Shown: in pieces, positions 25,915 to 35,191 of the stretch
Position numbering within the stretch: the first letter of the stretch is position 1
Layout of the letters: each line of letters starts with the position of its first letter
Assembly (NCBI GenBank): GCA_000752215.1
Contig: CCFG01000008.1
Coordinates: 327,091-391,090 of the forward strand
Direction of reading: 5' to 3'
DNA from: a bacterium MS4
GTDB lineage: Bacteria > Bacillota > Clostridia > Oscillospirales > Acutalibacteraceae
DNA length: 64,000 nucleotides
Made by a program: the position numbers and the translations under genes
Notes under the pieces: model-generated
Seen by the model: the letters and a program-made list of their open reading frames with translations, nothing else
The model's database searches: none
Told to the model about the DNA's origin: nothing

Positions 25915-26784
25915 ATGACAAATTTTTTACAGAATTTAATCAACGGACTGGTTGCAGGTTCCTATTACGCGGTTCTGGGGATGGGGCTGACCATCATTTG
26001 GGGCGTTTTAAAGATTATCAATGTGGCCCACGGCGATTTCTATATGCTGGGCGCTTATATGTTATATACCTTTTTAACCATGGTTGGAGTTCCCGTAATC
26101 CCCGCCGTCATGATTGCCGTTCTCGTCGCCGCCGTTCTGGCAATGATTCTGGAGCGCGCAATCCTTACGCCGGCTTTGACACGGGACAGCATGGGAAATT
26201 CCCCTTTTGTCATTACGCTCGGGATGTCCATTCTGCTGCAGAATTTCGTACAGCTGATTTACGGCGAAAGATATAAAAGCGTTCCCTACTTTAACGATGC
26301 CATTATCAAATTTCTGGGCGTTACCCTGGCGGCTCAGCGGATCATCGTTGTGATCGTCGCGTTTCTTGCTATGTTCGCCGCCATGCTTTTCATCCGGAAA
26401 ACAAGATTTGGCTGGGCGATTTCGGCGACCTCCCAGAACACCTTCGCCGCGACCCTGATGGGAATCGACACAAAAAAGATTTATATGTATACGTTTGGAT
26501 TAGCTGCCGGGATGACGGCGCTGTCCGGCGGCCTGCTCGCTCCGATTTACGGGATCAACCCCTGGATGGGCGCCAGCATTCAGCTGAAATCCTTTGTGGT
26601 CTGCGTCATTGGGGGGTTCGGAAATATCGGCGGTTCCATCGTAGCCGGACTCCTGCTGGGATTGATTGAAAGCTTTGCGGTACAGTATATCGGAACGGAC
26701 TGGCAGAATGTTCTGGCCTACAGCCTGCTGATTCTCATGTTCTGGTTTAAGCCGAATGGACTTTTTGAAAAGAAGGGACATTAA
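25915..26784 (+). CDS. livH: Branched-chain-type ABC permease LivH
   Basis: This is an inner-membrane permease subunit with about eight hydrophobic helices. The family motif NGLVAGSYYAVLGMGLTIIWG stands near the N-terminus, with VAHGDFYMLGAY about 20 residues on, and the ATPase-contact region lies near GMTALSGGLLAP. ATG at 25915 follows AAGGGGTGAC. It pairs with LivM encoded 2 nt after its stop. Confidence 0.9.
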   Translation: MTNFLQNLINGLVAGSYYAVLGMGLTIIWGVLKIINVAHGDFYMLGAYMLYTFLTMVGVPVIPAVMIAVLVAAVLAMILERAILTPALTRDSMGNSPFVITLGMSILLQNFVQLIYGERYKSVPYFNDAIIKFLGVTLAAQRIIVVIVAFLAMFAAMLFIRKTRFGWAISATSQNTFAATLMGIDTKKIYMYTFGLAAGMTALSGGLLAPIYGINPWMGASIQLKSFVVCVIGGFGNIGGSIVAGLLLGLIESFAVQYIGTDWQNVLAYSLLILMFWFKPNGLFEKKGH

Positions 26785-26786
26785 AT

Positions 26787-27839
26787 ATGAGAGAAACAAT
26801 CATGAAACTATTTGATCATAAAAAGTCCAAAAGGAATGTTTCCGTCGTGTTTTTTCTGGTGCTGCTCATTTTGCCGGTCTTGATCCGTCTGGTTTGTGAC
26901 AACAGTCAGCAGAACTATTTCCTGAACATTTTTATCATGTGCTTTTATTGGGCGGCGCTTACTTCCTCCTGGAACCTGGTGGCGGGCTATCTTGGAATTT
27001 TCAGCATGGCCCATCAGGTTTTTTTCGGGATCGGCGCGTATGCCACGGCAATGTTCGGCCTGTACGCAGGGACATCCCCCTGGCTGGGTTTTCTGATCGG
27101 CGGCGTTTGCGCGGCGTTAGTCAGTGTCATTATTGCCGTTCCTTGCCTTCGGCTGAAAAAAGCGCCTTATATTATCATAGCGACCATGGTTTTGGCGGAA
27201 ATCGTCAGGCTTGTCTTTACGAACCTTAAGACCTGGACCAGGGGCTCCAGCGGCTTTTGGCAGATCCGTTCGTATGAAAACATCTCCGGAATCGACTTCA
27301 GCGGCATGGATAAAATCCCTTATTATTATTTGATCCTCCTTATTTTCGCGGTGATTGTAGGCGCCTGCGCTTACATCGTAAAATCTCCGACGGGTCTGGC
27401 CATGGAAGCCATTCGCGAATCGCAGGAAGCGGCGGAGGCAATCGGAGTAAATATCGCCAGGACCAAAATCAAGGTCTTTGTTGTCAGCGCGTTCATGGCC
27501 GGCGTAGTTGGCGCTTTTTATGCGCACTATATGAAAATCCTGACCCCGGACGCCATGTTCGGTCAGAATCTGATGACGGAATTTATCGCGATGAGCCTAT
27601 TCGGCGGCACAGGGATTATCAGCGGCCCCATTTTCGGCGCTTTCTTTATTACCATTTTAATGGAATCCTTAAAATCCCTTGCCAATTATAAGCTGTTTAT
27701 TTACGCCGGTATTTTAATTCTGGTAATGATCTTTCTTCCCGGAGGAGTTTTAAACAGCAAATCGGAATTTACCAGCGGCACCAATAAGCTGAAAAAACGA
27801 TTCAATAGAAAATCCGGCAAAGCGGTCGGGACAAAGTGA
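26787..27839 (+). CDS. livM: Branched-chain-type ABC permease LivM
   Basis: This is the second permease subunit, 350 aa, with about ten hydrophobic segments and the motif WNLVAGYLGIFSMAHQVFFGIGAY of the LivM family (split here around residues 60-85). AAGGGACATTAA precedes ATG at 26787; an internal ATG five codons later is an alternative. It ends the transporter part of the operon. The aminotransferase gene follows after 85 nt. Confidence 0.9.
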   Translation: MRETIMKLFDHKKSKRNVSVVFFLVLLILPVLIRLVCDNSQQNYFLNIFIMCFYWAALTSSWNLVAGYLGIFSMAHQVFFGIGAYATAMFGLYAGTSPWLGFLIGGVCAALVSVIIAVPCLRLKKAPYIIIATMVLAEIVRLVFTNLKTWTRGSSGFWQIRSYENISGIDFSGMDKIPYYYLILLIFAVIVGACAYIVKSPTGLAMEAIRESQEAAEAIGVNIARTKIKVFVVSAFMAGVVGAFYAHYMKILTPDAMFGQNLMTEFIAMSLFGGTGIISGPIFGAFFITILMESLKSLANYKLFIYAGILILVMIFLPGGVLNSKSEFTSGTNKLKKRFNRKSGKAVGTK

Positions 27840-27924
27840 CGACCGCTGCCAAAAGATTACCGCAGGTTTCGACGTTTTACAAAACGCCTGGAATAAATGA
27901 TATCTATTTTATGGAGGAATCGAA

Positions 27925-29277
27925 ATGCTGAAAGATGAGCTGCCAAAGATTATTACAAAAACCGTGCCGGGTGAAAAATCCGAAGCTTTGATCGCAAGGC
28001 GGGAAAAAGCGACGCCCGGAGCGATCCGATGTGTTTACCCCTGCGCAATGAAACGGGCACAGGGTGCCATCATAGAGGACATGGACGGAAACTTTTTTCT
28101 TGACTGGATCGGCGGCGTGGGCGTGCTGAATATCGGCCACTGCCATCCGGAAGTGGTCGAGGCCGTCAGGGAACAGGCCGGAAAATATTTTCATGGAATG
28201 TTTAATATTGTAACGCATGAAGGCTATGTCGCTTTGGCGGAGAAGATGAATGAAATCGTTCCCGTAAGGGGCGCGGTCAAAAGAACCTTCTTTGCCAACA
28301 GCGGTGCCGAAGCGGATGAAAATGCGGTAAAAATTGCAAAAGCCTATACGAAGAGGCCCAATATCATCGTTTTTTCGGGTGCATTCCACGGCAGGACGAT
28401 GCTGACGATGGCCATGACGTCAAAGAAATCATACGCATTGGGAATGGGCCCTTTCCCAGACGGTGTTTATCGCGCCGACTTCCCCTATCTGTACAGATGC
28501 CCGGGCAATATGACGGAAGCCGAAGCAATTGATTACTATATCGGAAAAATCTACAGAGTGTTTGAAGAGGCTTCGCCCGCCGATCAGGTCGCCGCTATTG
28601 TGGTCGAACCCCTGCAGGGAGAAGGCGGTTTTATCCCCGCGCCGATCGAATGGGTAAAAGCGCTCCGCAAAATCTGCGATGAAAAAGGCATCCTTCTGGT
28701 CGCGGACGAGGTTCAGTCGGGCTTTGGGCGCACGGGTAAAATGTTTGCAAGCTGCTACTGGAAAGAAGCGGGCTGTGAGCCGGACATCATTACCTCCGCG
28801 AAATCAATTGCCGGCGGCGTGCCGCTGAGCGCGATCATCGCCCGTACGGAAATTCTGGATGCGGTTCCGGCCGGCGTGATCGGCGGAACCTTCGGCGGGA
28901 ACGCGCTTGCCTGTGCCGCGGCCCTGAAGGTGATCGAAGTCATGGAAAGGGATCATCTGTGCGAACGTTCTGTGGAAATCGGCGATAAAATCCGGACGGC
29001 GTTCAACAACTGGAAGGAAAAATACGCGGTGGTCGGAGATATCAGAGGGCTTGGCGGCATGGTCGGAATTGAGTTTGTCAAGGACAGGAAAACAAAGGAG
29101 CCCAACGCTCCGCTTGTTTCAGCCCTGATCAAGGAATGTGCGGCTCACGGCCTGCTGATTGAAAACGCGGGTACCTATGGAAATGTCGTCCGCTTTTTGG
29201 CTCCGCTCGTAATAACGGATGCACAGCTGGATGCGGGACTTACGATTCTGGAAGACGCGATACAAAAGTGTATGTGA
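27925..29277 (+). CDS. gabT: Class III PLP aminotransferase, 4-aminobutyrate (GabT) type, 450 aa
   Basis: This is a fold-type I PLP enzyme moving the terminal amino group of GABA or another omega-amino acid to 2-oxoglutarate. Recognisable motifs are NSGAEADENAVKIA, FHGRTMLTM, VVEPLQGEGG, DEVQSGFGRTG and the PLP lysine Lys293 in SAKSIAGGVP. TGGAGG precedes ATG at 27925. The product of GABA transamination is succinic semialdehyde, which is exactly the substrate of the 4-hydroxybutyrate dehydrogenase two genes on. That pairing makes GABA the favoured substrate, though ornithine- or beta-alanine-type use cannot be excluded from sequence alone. Confidence 0.85.
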   Translation: MLKDELPKIITKTVPGEKSEALIARREKATPGAIRCVYPCAMKRAQGAIIEDMDGNFFLDWIGGVGVLNIGHCHPEVVEAVREQAGKYFHGMFNIVTHEGYVALAEKMNEIVPVRGAVKRTFFANSGAEADENAVKIAKAYTKRPNIIVFSGAFHGRTMLTMAMTSKKSYALGMGPFPDGVYRADFPYLYRCPGNMTEAEAIDYYIGKIYRVFEEASPADQVAAIVVEPLQGEGGFIPAPIEWVKALRKICDEKGILLVADEVQSGFGRTGKMFASCYWKEAGCEPDIITSAKSIAGGVPLSAIIARTEILDAVPAGVIGGTFGGNALACAAALKVIEVMERDHLCERSVEIGDKIRTAFNNWKEKYAVVGDIRGLGGMVGIEFVKDRKTKEPNAPLVSALIKECAAHGLLIENAGTYGNVVRFLAPLVITDAQLDAGLTILEDAIQKCM

Positions 29278-29305
29278 CGAAACCGTATGAAAAGGGGTTA
29301 ACACT

Positions 29306-29956
29306 ATGAGAAATTATGTGATTACAATAGCGAGAGGCTTCGGCAGCGGCGGAAAAGATATTGCAACCATGCTTTCTCAGGATCTGGGCATTCCGGTTTA
29401 TGAGAAGCAGATCCTTCAGATGGCCTCTGAGGTGAGCGGGATTGCGGAAGGCTTGTTTTACGATGTCGACGAAAAATTAAAGGGCAGCTATCTCACCAAT
29501 ATGCTGAAAAAGGTCCCCTTTTCCACTGTGGCCGAACCAAGCGAGAAGGATTTTATTTCGGACGTCAATCTGTTCAACATTCAGGCGGAAATTATCCGCA
29601 ATCTTGCAAATACGGAATCCTGCGTGATCATCGGCAAATGCGCCGATTACCTTTTGAGGAATTACGAAAATGTCATCAGCGTGTATGTGGAAGCTCCAAG
29701 AGAGGACTGCGTCAAGTCCATTGTGAGTAAGCTCCGGGTCGATGAGGACGAGGCAAACCAGATGATACACAGGACCGACAAATATCGCGCGGAGTATTAT
29801 AAATATTACACCGGCGGCGGTAATTGGACCAATCCGATCAATTACGACATGACCTTAAACAGCGCCAGAATAGGGCGGAAAAAATGTGTGGAGCTGATTA
29901 AGAACTATATTAAAATTAAGCTCGATACCAAGGAAGAGCAGGGTGTACAGTCATGA
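29306..29956 (+). CDS. Cytidylate-kinase-like P-loop protein, 216 aa
   Basis: This protein belongs to the cytidylate kinase-like family, with an N-terminal P-loop variant ARGFGSGGKDIA, a central GKCADYLL motif and a lid region rich in Arg/Lys. Such proteins are widespread in Clostridia and their substrates are not established. AAAGGGG precedes ATG at 29306. Its stop overlaps the start of the 4-hydroxybutyrate dehydrogenase gene (ATGA), and the aminotransferase lies 28 nt upstream, so it is a true operon member. It may phosphorylate a metabolite of the pathway or be regulatory; nothing in the sequence decides this. Confidence 0.78.
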   Translation: MRNYVITIARGFGSGGKDIATMLSQDLGIPVYEKQILQMASEVSGIAEGLFYDVDEKLKGSYLTNMLKKVPFSTVAEPSEKDFISDVNLFNIQAEIIRNLANTESCVIIGKCADYLLRNYENVISVYVEAPREDCVKSIVSKLRVDEDEANQMIHRTDKYRAEYYKYYTGGGNWTNPINYDMTLNSARIGRKKCVELIKNYIKIKLDTKEEQGVQS

Positions 29957-31065
29957 AGCAACTTTTTATCAGGCCAACCATCTACAAATATTCTACCTGC
30001 GCAGAGTTTATAGAGGAGTTCAAAATCGGGCGGGGCGATCTGCTCATTACGAACGGATATATCTACAAGCCCTTTCTGGCGGCGCTGAACTTGCAGTGCG
30101 ACGTGCTCCTGAAAGAGAAATATGGCGCGGGCGAGCCGTCCGATGAGATGGCCGAAGCCATATACAGGGATATCGGGAGCGGCTATAAGCGTATTATTGC
30201 GGTTGGGGGCGGCTCCGTTATTGATCTTTCCAAACTGTTTGCGCTCAAGGACGTATCGCCCGTTCTGGACCTTTTCGACGGGAAGCTGCCCCTTGTAAAA
30301 GACAAGGAGCTGGTGATCGTACCGGCGACCTGTGGTACCGGAAGCGAAGTTACCAATATCTCTATTCTTGCACTCAACAGCCGGGGCACCAAAAAGGGCC
30401 TGGCCGCGGACGAATTGTACGCGGACAGTGCCGTATTGATTCCGGAATTGCTGAACAGTCTTCCCTTTCGGTATTTTTCAACCAGTTCGATCGACGCGCT
30501 GGTTCATGCGGTTGAATCCGCCCTTTCACCGAAAGCGACGGACGCGACAAAAATGTTCAGCTATAAAGCCATTGATATGATTTTAAGAGGTTACAGGGAA
30601 ATCCGGGATAAGGGACCCGATGCAAGGACCCCGCTGCTCGATGATTTTCTGACGGCAAGCAATTACGCCGGTATCGCGTTTGGTAATGCGGGCTGTGCGG
30701 CGGTGCACGCGTTAAGCTACCCGTTGGGCGCAATCTATCACGTTCCTCACGGCGAGGCCAATTACGCCATGTTCACCGGTGTGCTGAAAAATTACATGGA
30801 ACTGAAAAGCGACGGGGAAATCGCGGTGCTCAATCAGTTCCTTGCGGATATTTTAGGCTGCGGTGCCGGTCATGTCTTTGAGGAGCTGGAAAAGCTGCTG
30901 GATATCCTGATTCCGAAAAAGGCCCTTCATGAATATGGGGTGACGGAACAAAACCTGGAAGAGTTTACCGACTCGGTCATGCGAAACCAAGGCCGTTTGA
31001 TGGCAAATAACTTTGTGGCGCTCAATCAGGAAAGGGTTTACAAAATTTATAAGGAACTGTATTAA
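29953..31065 (+). CDS. 4hbD: 4-Hydroxybutyrate dehydrogenase (iron-type alcohol dehydrogenase), 370 aa
   Basis: This is a group III iron-dependent alcohol dehydrogenase that reduces succinic semialdehyde to 4-hydroxybutyrate with NADH. From memory it resembles the 371-residue Clostridium kluyveri enzyme along its full length, including YKPFL, KYGxGEPSDEM, IIAVGGGSVID, VPATCGTGSEVTN, ALSYPLG and HVPHGEANY. Metal-binding histidines lie in DALVHAVE, AVHALSYP and HVPHGEA. It overlaps the upstream kinase-like gene by 4 nt. With the aminotransferase it would dispose of GABA-derived reducing equivalents; the CoA-transferase and dehydratase that finish 4-hydroxybutyrate fermentation are not in this window. 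Confidence 0.88.
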   Translation: MKQLFIRPTIYKYSTCAEFIEEFKIGRGDLLITNGYIYKPFLAALNLQCDVLLKEKYGAGEPSDEMAEAIYRDIGSGYKRIIAVGGGSVIDLSKLFALKDVSPVLDLFDGKLPLVKDKELVIVPATCGTGSEVTNISILALNSRGTKKGLAADELYADSAVLIPELLNSLPFRYFSTSSIDALVHAVESALSPKATDATKMFSYKAIDMILRGYREIRDKGPDARTPLLDDFLTASNYAGIAFGNAGCAAVHALSYPLGAIYHVPHGEANYAMFTGVLKNYMELKSDGEIAVLNQFLADILGCGAGHVFEELEKLLDILIPKKALHEYGVTEQNLEEFTDSVMRNQGRLMANNFVALNQERVYKIYKELY

Positions 31066-31110
31066 GGGCTTTAGGAGGTTCCCGATAACGGAGATGAAGG
31101 AGGCAGTATC

Positions 31111-32739
31111 ATGAGTAAAATTTTATTGTATAACGGTGAAGTCATTACCGTAAATGCGAAAGATGAAATCGCCCAAGCGGTCCTGATCGAAGGAAACAAA
31201 ATTCAATTCGTTGGGTCCGATGAAGAAGCGTTCAAGCGATGCGATGAATCGACACAAAAAATCGATGTGAAAGGAAATACCGTTCTGCCGGGATTTATCG
31301 AAACACATATCCATACGGCTTCCAGAGTCGTTCTGACCAAGGGAATTGATTTGTCCCGAAAGTCCGGTATCCTGAATATTGAGGATCTTCTGAGCCGTAT
31401 CAAAGAAAACGTGGCCGCCCTGAAAAAGGGGGAATGGCTGCTGTGCCACGGCCTGACTTTTGAAAATCTGGAGGAACAGCGTTGGCCGACCAGATGGGAA
31501 ATCGACCGCGTTTCTCCGGACAATCCGGTAGCGATCACTCATTCCAGCGGGCACACCGGCCTGTATAATACGAAGGCTTTTGAGCTTTGCCATGTCCTGG
31601 ACGGCCAAATCGGCTATCCGGACGAACATGTAATAAAGGATGAAAACAACATCCCGAACGGAGTCATGAAAGAAGTAGGTCATTTCAAGATCCTGGATGT
31701 TATCGATCAATTTATTCCCGTCACGGAAGAAAAGCTCGTTCAAACTCTGGCGGAATCGTCAAAGCTTATGAACAGCGTCGGTATCACAACGGCTCACGAT
31801 GCGGGCGCAACGGGGACTACGACAATCCGGGCCATGCAGAAAGCGGTGAAATCGGGAAAGCTTACCGTCAGGATGTACCCCATGCTGTTTACCCTGATGG
31901 GAAAGGATTTAAACATCGATTTTGTAAACGCCCAGATTCAGTCCGGGTTTCTTACCGGCTTTGGCGACGAGTATATGAAAATCGGGCCGGTCAAGATCAT
32001 GGTCGACGGATCGGGGGCGTCCGGGACCTGTGCGACACGGCAGCCACTGAGCCATAACGGCAAGACGATGCCGCCTTCCATGACGCAGGAGGAAGTGGAC
32101 GACATCGTCGTAAGGGCGCATCGGGCGGGCTTTCAGATCGCTGCGCACTGTATCGGCGATAAAGGCGTCGAGATGATTCTGGATGCTTATGAAAAAGCGC
32201 AGAAAGAATTTCCGCGTGAAAACTGCAGACACAGAATCGAACATTGCATGATTGCAGAACCGGATCTGTTGGAACGCATCAGGCAATTGGAGGTCATCCC
32301 AACGTTCAATCCCGCATTCATCAATCTCTGGGGCGTTTCCTTCAATAAGTATTATCAGGGAAGCCGTCAGGAATACCTGATTCCCATACGCAGTGCGATC
32401 GACAGAGGGATTGTCTGCACGGCGGCGTCCGACTGGGAGTGCATCCCGGATATCCGGCCCATTCAGGGAATTGCATCCGCGATGGACAGGACGGTCTATG
32501 CAAACGGAGAAAAGGTAGCGGAAAACCAGGCGATTTCCCTGATGGAAGCGATTTGCTGCTATACCTATTCCGCGGCGTACGCTGGGTTTGACGAAGATAT
32601 CAAAGGAAGCCTTGAAGCGGGGAAACTGGCCGATATGGTTGTCCTGGATGGCAGGATCACAGAGAAAACACCGCGTGAAATCAGTAAAATGTCGGTGGTG
32701 AAAACGATTTTTGACGGCAGGGTCGTTTATGAAGGTTAA
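31111..32739 (+). CDS. YtcJ-type amidohydrolase (amidohydrolase family 3), 542 aa
   Basis: This is a metal-dependent hydrolase of the amidohydrolase superfamily. The N-terminal beta-sandwich is followed by the metal motif FIETHIHT, a central barrel with AHCIGDKG and HRIEHCM, and a C-terminal AASDWE region, the order seen in YtcJ-like proteins. GGAGGCAG precedes ATG at 31111, 45 nt after the dehydrogenase. As last gene of the operon it could release the amino acid that is transported and transaminated, for example from an N-acyl or amide derivative. No leader peptide is present, so it acts in the cytoplasm. The substrate is unknown. Confidence 0.82.
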   Translation: MSKILLYNGEVITVNAKDEIAQAVLIEGNKIQFVGSDEEAFKRCDESTQKIDVKGNTVLPGFIETHIHTASRVVLTKGIDLSRKSGILNIEDLLSRIKENVAALKKGEWLLCHGLTFENLEEQRWPTRWEIDRVSPDNPVAITHSSGHTGLYNTKAFELCHVLDGQIGYPDEHVIKDENNIPNGVMKEVGHFKILDVIDQFIPVTEEKLVQTLAESSKLMNSVGITTAHDAGATGTTTIRAMQKAVKSGKLTVRMYPMLFTLMGKDLNIDFVNAQIQSGFLTGFGDEYMKIGPVKIMVDGSGASGTCATRQPLSHNGKTMPPSMTQEEVDDIVVRAHRAGFQIAAHCIGDKGVEMILDAYEKAQKEFPRENCRHRIEHCMIAEPDLLERIRQLEVIPTFNPAFINLWGVSFNKYYQGSRQEYLIPIRSAIDRGIVCTAASDWECIPDIRPIQGIASAMDRTVYANGEKVAENQAISLMEAICCYTYSAAYAGFDEDIKGSLEAGKLADMVVLDGRITEKTPREISKMSVVKTIFDGRVVYEG

Positions 32740-32744
32740 TCATT

Positions 32745-32801
32745 AAAAGCCAGGGATTCCAGCTCTCGTCTATCGGAGAGCATAGGAATCCCTGGCTTTT
32801 T
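32745..32801 (+). repeat. Dispersed nested-hairpin repeat, copy 2 (terminator-like)
   Basis: Begins 5 bp after the amidohydrolase stop. Outer stem AAAAGCCAGGGATTCC / GGAATCCCTGGCTTTT, inner stem GCTCTC / GAGAGC, then a T-run. It fits a terminator for the liv-gab operon. Confidence 0.85.
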
Positions 32802-33179
32802 CTTTGTGTGCTGTTCAGACGTTTGTGACGGGACTTTAACCACGATCGAAAACCATTCATTTAAGTTACAAGCAAAGTCGCGACTTTTGGCTCGCGCGCA
32901 TATTTATCCGTCTTGCAGTAGCCTGATTTTTGCATATTTAGAAGACTGAACTTTTATAATCAAACCCGATTTATATTAAGAAATATATTGATGAAGCTCA
33001 TCTTTTGTGCAATTTAATATAAAAATTATTCAAAATTCCACAGAAAAGAAAGAAGAACCGAAAAAGAAGGAATGAAATTTGACTTCTATCTGTGATTTTA
33101 AATTTTGATTCATTTTTTGTAAATTGTATAGTGGATTTGTAATAAATTAGAGAAATATTTTAATTTTGTAAAGCTTTTA

Positions 33180-33208
33180 TTGACTTTACTGCTTCGAAGT
33201 GGTAACAT
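33180..33208 (+). promoter_or_regulatory. Candidate opp promoter
   Basis: TTGACT, 17 bp spacer, TAACAT. It is plausible but not consensus, about 240 bp upstream of oppA. Confidence 0.4.
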
Positions 33209-33236
33209 CTAAATTATAATAATTCATTTGAGTTTG

Positions 33237-33280
33237 GCAAAGATGTCAAATCGGCATAAAGCCATTTTGACGTTTTTGCT
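33237..33280 (+). promoter_or_regulatory. Imperfect hairpin in the opp leader
   Basis: Nested pairs GCAAA/TTTGC, GTCAAA/TTTGAC and GGC/GCC around ATAAA. There is no long T-run after it; an operator or mRNA-leader structure is possible. Confidence 0.4.
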
Positions 33281-33448
33281 AATTTATTATTCAAATATTA
33301 TAAAATGAAAGTTTTTAAAATATTTGATTGCATCAAAGATTTTTACAACTTTTCATCTTCACTAAGTCAGTTTGCCCGATTGTGCAGTTACGGGGCGGCT
33401 GGTTTATGAAAATATTTGTCCAGCATCAATTTTTATGAGGTGATTAGT

Positions 33449-35101
33449 ATGAAAAAGTTAATTGCAGCACTCCTATCCGCTGCGCTCATCCTGTCTGCGG
33501 CAGCGGGCTGCGGCTCGTTTACCGGCAAGTCAGGCGGTACAACAGCCAGTCAAACAAATTCCGGAGAGACAAAGTCAACATCAGTCAATATTTATCTGGA
33601 AAATGAGATCCCGACCCTGAACCAGTTTGCCGCTTCCGATAATATTGCGTTTAATGTCTTGAATAATATTTCGGAAGGCCTTTACCGGCTTGATATGAAC
33701 AATGAGCCGCAGCCGGCTATGGCAAAGGACTGCAAAATCTCGGACGATAAGCTTACCTATACCTTTACGCTTCGCGATGGCTTAAAGTTCAGCAACGGTG
33801 ACGCTATTACCTCTAAAACTTTTAAGGACACATGGATTAAGCAAATGGCTGCCGATACTCCGAACAACTATGCATTTATTATGACTGACTATATTGTAAA
33901 TGCTCAGGAGTATTCCGAAAAGAAGGCTACAGCTGACCAGATCGGAATCCAGACCCCGGACGACAAGACTCTGGTTGTAAAGCTGAAGGCGCCGACGCCT
34001 TACTTCCTCTCTCTTACAACCTTCGTTCCTTACTATGCAGTCGACATGAGTTTCTTCGACGAACAGGGCAAAGATTATGCGGTTGGAAAAGATAATTTGG
34101 TTTATTCCGGCCCTTACATGATTTCTCAGTATGACGCCGCTGCAGGTGTGGAACTGGTAAAAAATCCAAACTACTGGGATGCTGCAAATGTTAAAGTTGA
34201 TACGGTCAGTATTAAAATCATCAAAGAACAAAGCACGGCGCTCAATCTTTACAAAGCCGGTCAGCTGAGCCGTGTACAGCTTGCCTCAACCGATGTTCCG
34301 GCTTACAAGGACAACCAGGAATTTAAGACGCACTCAATCTTCCGTACCAACTTCATACAGTTTAATACTACGGCTGAGGGAACTAAAAATCTCAACATCC
34401 GCAAAGCACTCAGCCTTGCGATCGATAATGACACGCTTATGTCCACCATCCTGAACAACGGTTCCGAAGCGGCAAACGGTGTTGTGCCGAAGGCAATGAG
34501 CAGCGGCGTGGCCGGAAAGACCTTCGGCTCCATGCAGGGAACTCTGAAGTCTTATGACGCAGCCAAGGCGAAAGAGTACTGGGCAAAGGGCGTTGCCGAA
34601 TTGGGTGGAAAGGCTCCGCAGCTTACTCTTGTTCTGGATGATAACACCGAAAACAAAGATGTCGGCACCTATCTGCAGAGCCAGTTTAGATCCGTACTCG
34701 GCATCGATGTAAAACTGGATTCCAAAACGAAGGAAGCCAGAAGAGATCTGATGAAGGCCGGCACCTATCAAATGGGCCTCAACGCCTGGGGCGCCGACTA
34801 CAATGACCCGATGACCTACCTGCAGATTTGGACAGAAAACAAGAACGCGTTCCGCGGAAACTTTAAAGATACCGATGCGGCCAACGATTACGCGAAATTG
34901 ATTCAGAGTGCGCATGGCGAAAAGGATAACGCAAAACGTGCCGATCTGTTGGTACAGGCGGAAAAGAGCCTGATTACAGACAATGCGGTCGTTGCTCCTC
35001 TGTATTACATGGGTTCCGCCTATCTTATTAAATCCAACGTTTCCAATCTGATTGAACCCAACAGTGGTATTCTGGAATTGAAATACGTTACTGTACAATA
35101 A
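33449..35101 (+). CDS. oppA: Oligopeptide ABC transporter binding lipoprotein OppA, 550 aa
   Basis: This is an extracellular lipoprotein receptor for oligopeptides, substrate-binding family 5. The signal sequence ends in the lipobox AAGC with Cys21, then a Ser/Thr/Gly linker. The body has ISEGLYRLD near the N-terminus and a C-terminal YYMGSAYLIK region typical of the DppA/OppA group. ATG at 33449 has GAGGTGATT upstream. The gene leads oppABCDF and is followed by a 90 nt spacer with a small hairpin (AGGCTGTTGCCATGCAACAGCC). The adjacent peptidase genes support peptide rather than nickel or sugar transport. Confidence 0.9.
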   Translation: MKKLIAALLSAALILSAAAGCGSFTGKSGGTTASQTNSGETKSTSVNIYLENEIPTLNQFAASDNIAFNVLNNISEGLYRLDMNNEPQPAMAKDCKISDDKLTYTFTLRDGLKFSNGDAITSKTFKDTWIKQMAADTPNNYAFIMTDYIVNAQEYSEKKATADQIGIQTPDDKTLVVKLKAPTPYFLSLTTFVPYYAVDMSFFDEQGKDYAVGKDNLVYSGPYMISQYDAAAGVELVKNPNYWDAANVKVDTVSIKIIKEQSTALNLYKAGQLSRVQLASTDVPAYKDNQEFKTHSIFRTNFIQFNTTAEGTKNLNIRKALSLAIDNDTLMSTILNNGSEAANGVVPKAMSSGVAGKTFGSMQGTLKSYDAAKAKEYWAKGVAELGGKAPQLTLVLDDNTENKDVGTYLQSQFRSVLGIDVKLDSKTKEARRDLMKAGTYQMGLNAWGADYNDPMTYLQIWTENKNAFRGNFKDTDAANDYAKLIQSAHGEKDNAKRADLLVQAEKSLITDNAVVAPLYYMGSAYLIKSNVSNLIEPNSGILELKYVTVQ

Positions 35102-35191
35102 AATCGGCTTAGGCATTCCGATAAGGCTGTTGCCATGCAACAGCCTTACCTGTTATAAAATCACAATCCGAACTCCAAGGGAGGAAGTAAA

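Larger units (their letters stand above)
32802..33448. other. Long AT-rich upstream region of the opp operon
   Basis: About 650 bp without a credible gene, markedly AT-rich from 32940 on. It holds a promoter candidate at 33180-33208 and a long imperfect hairpin at 33237-33280, both in what would be the opp leader. Confidence 0.5.
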
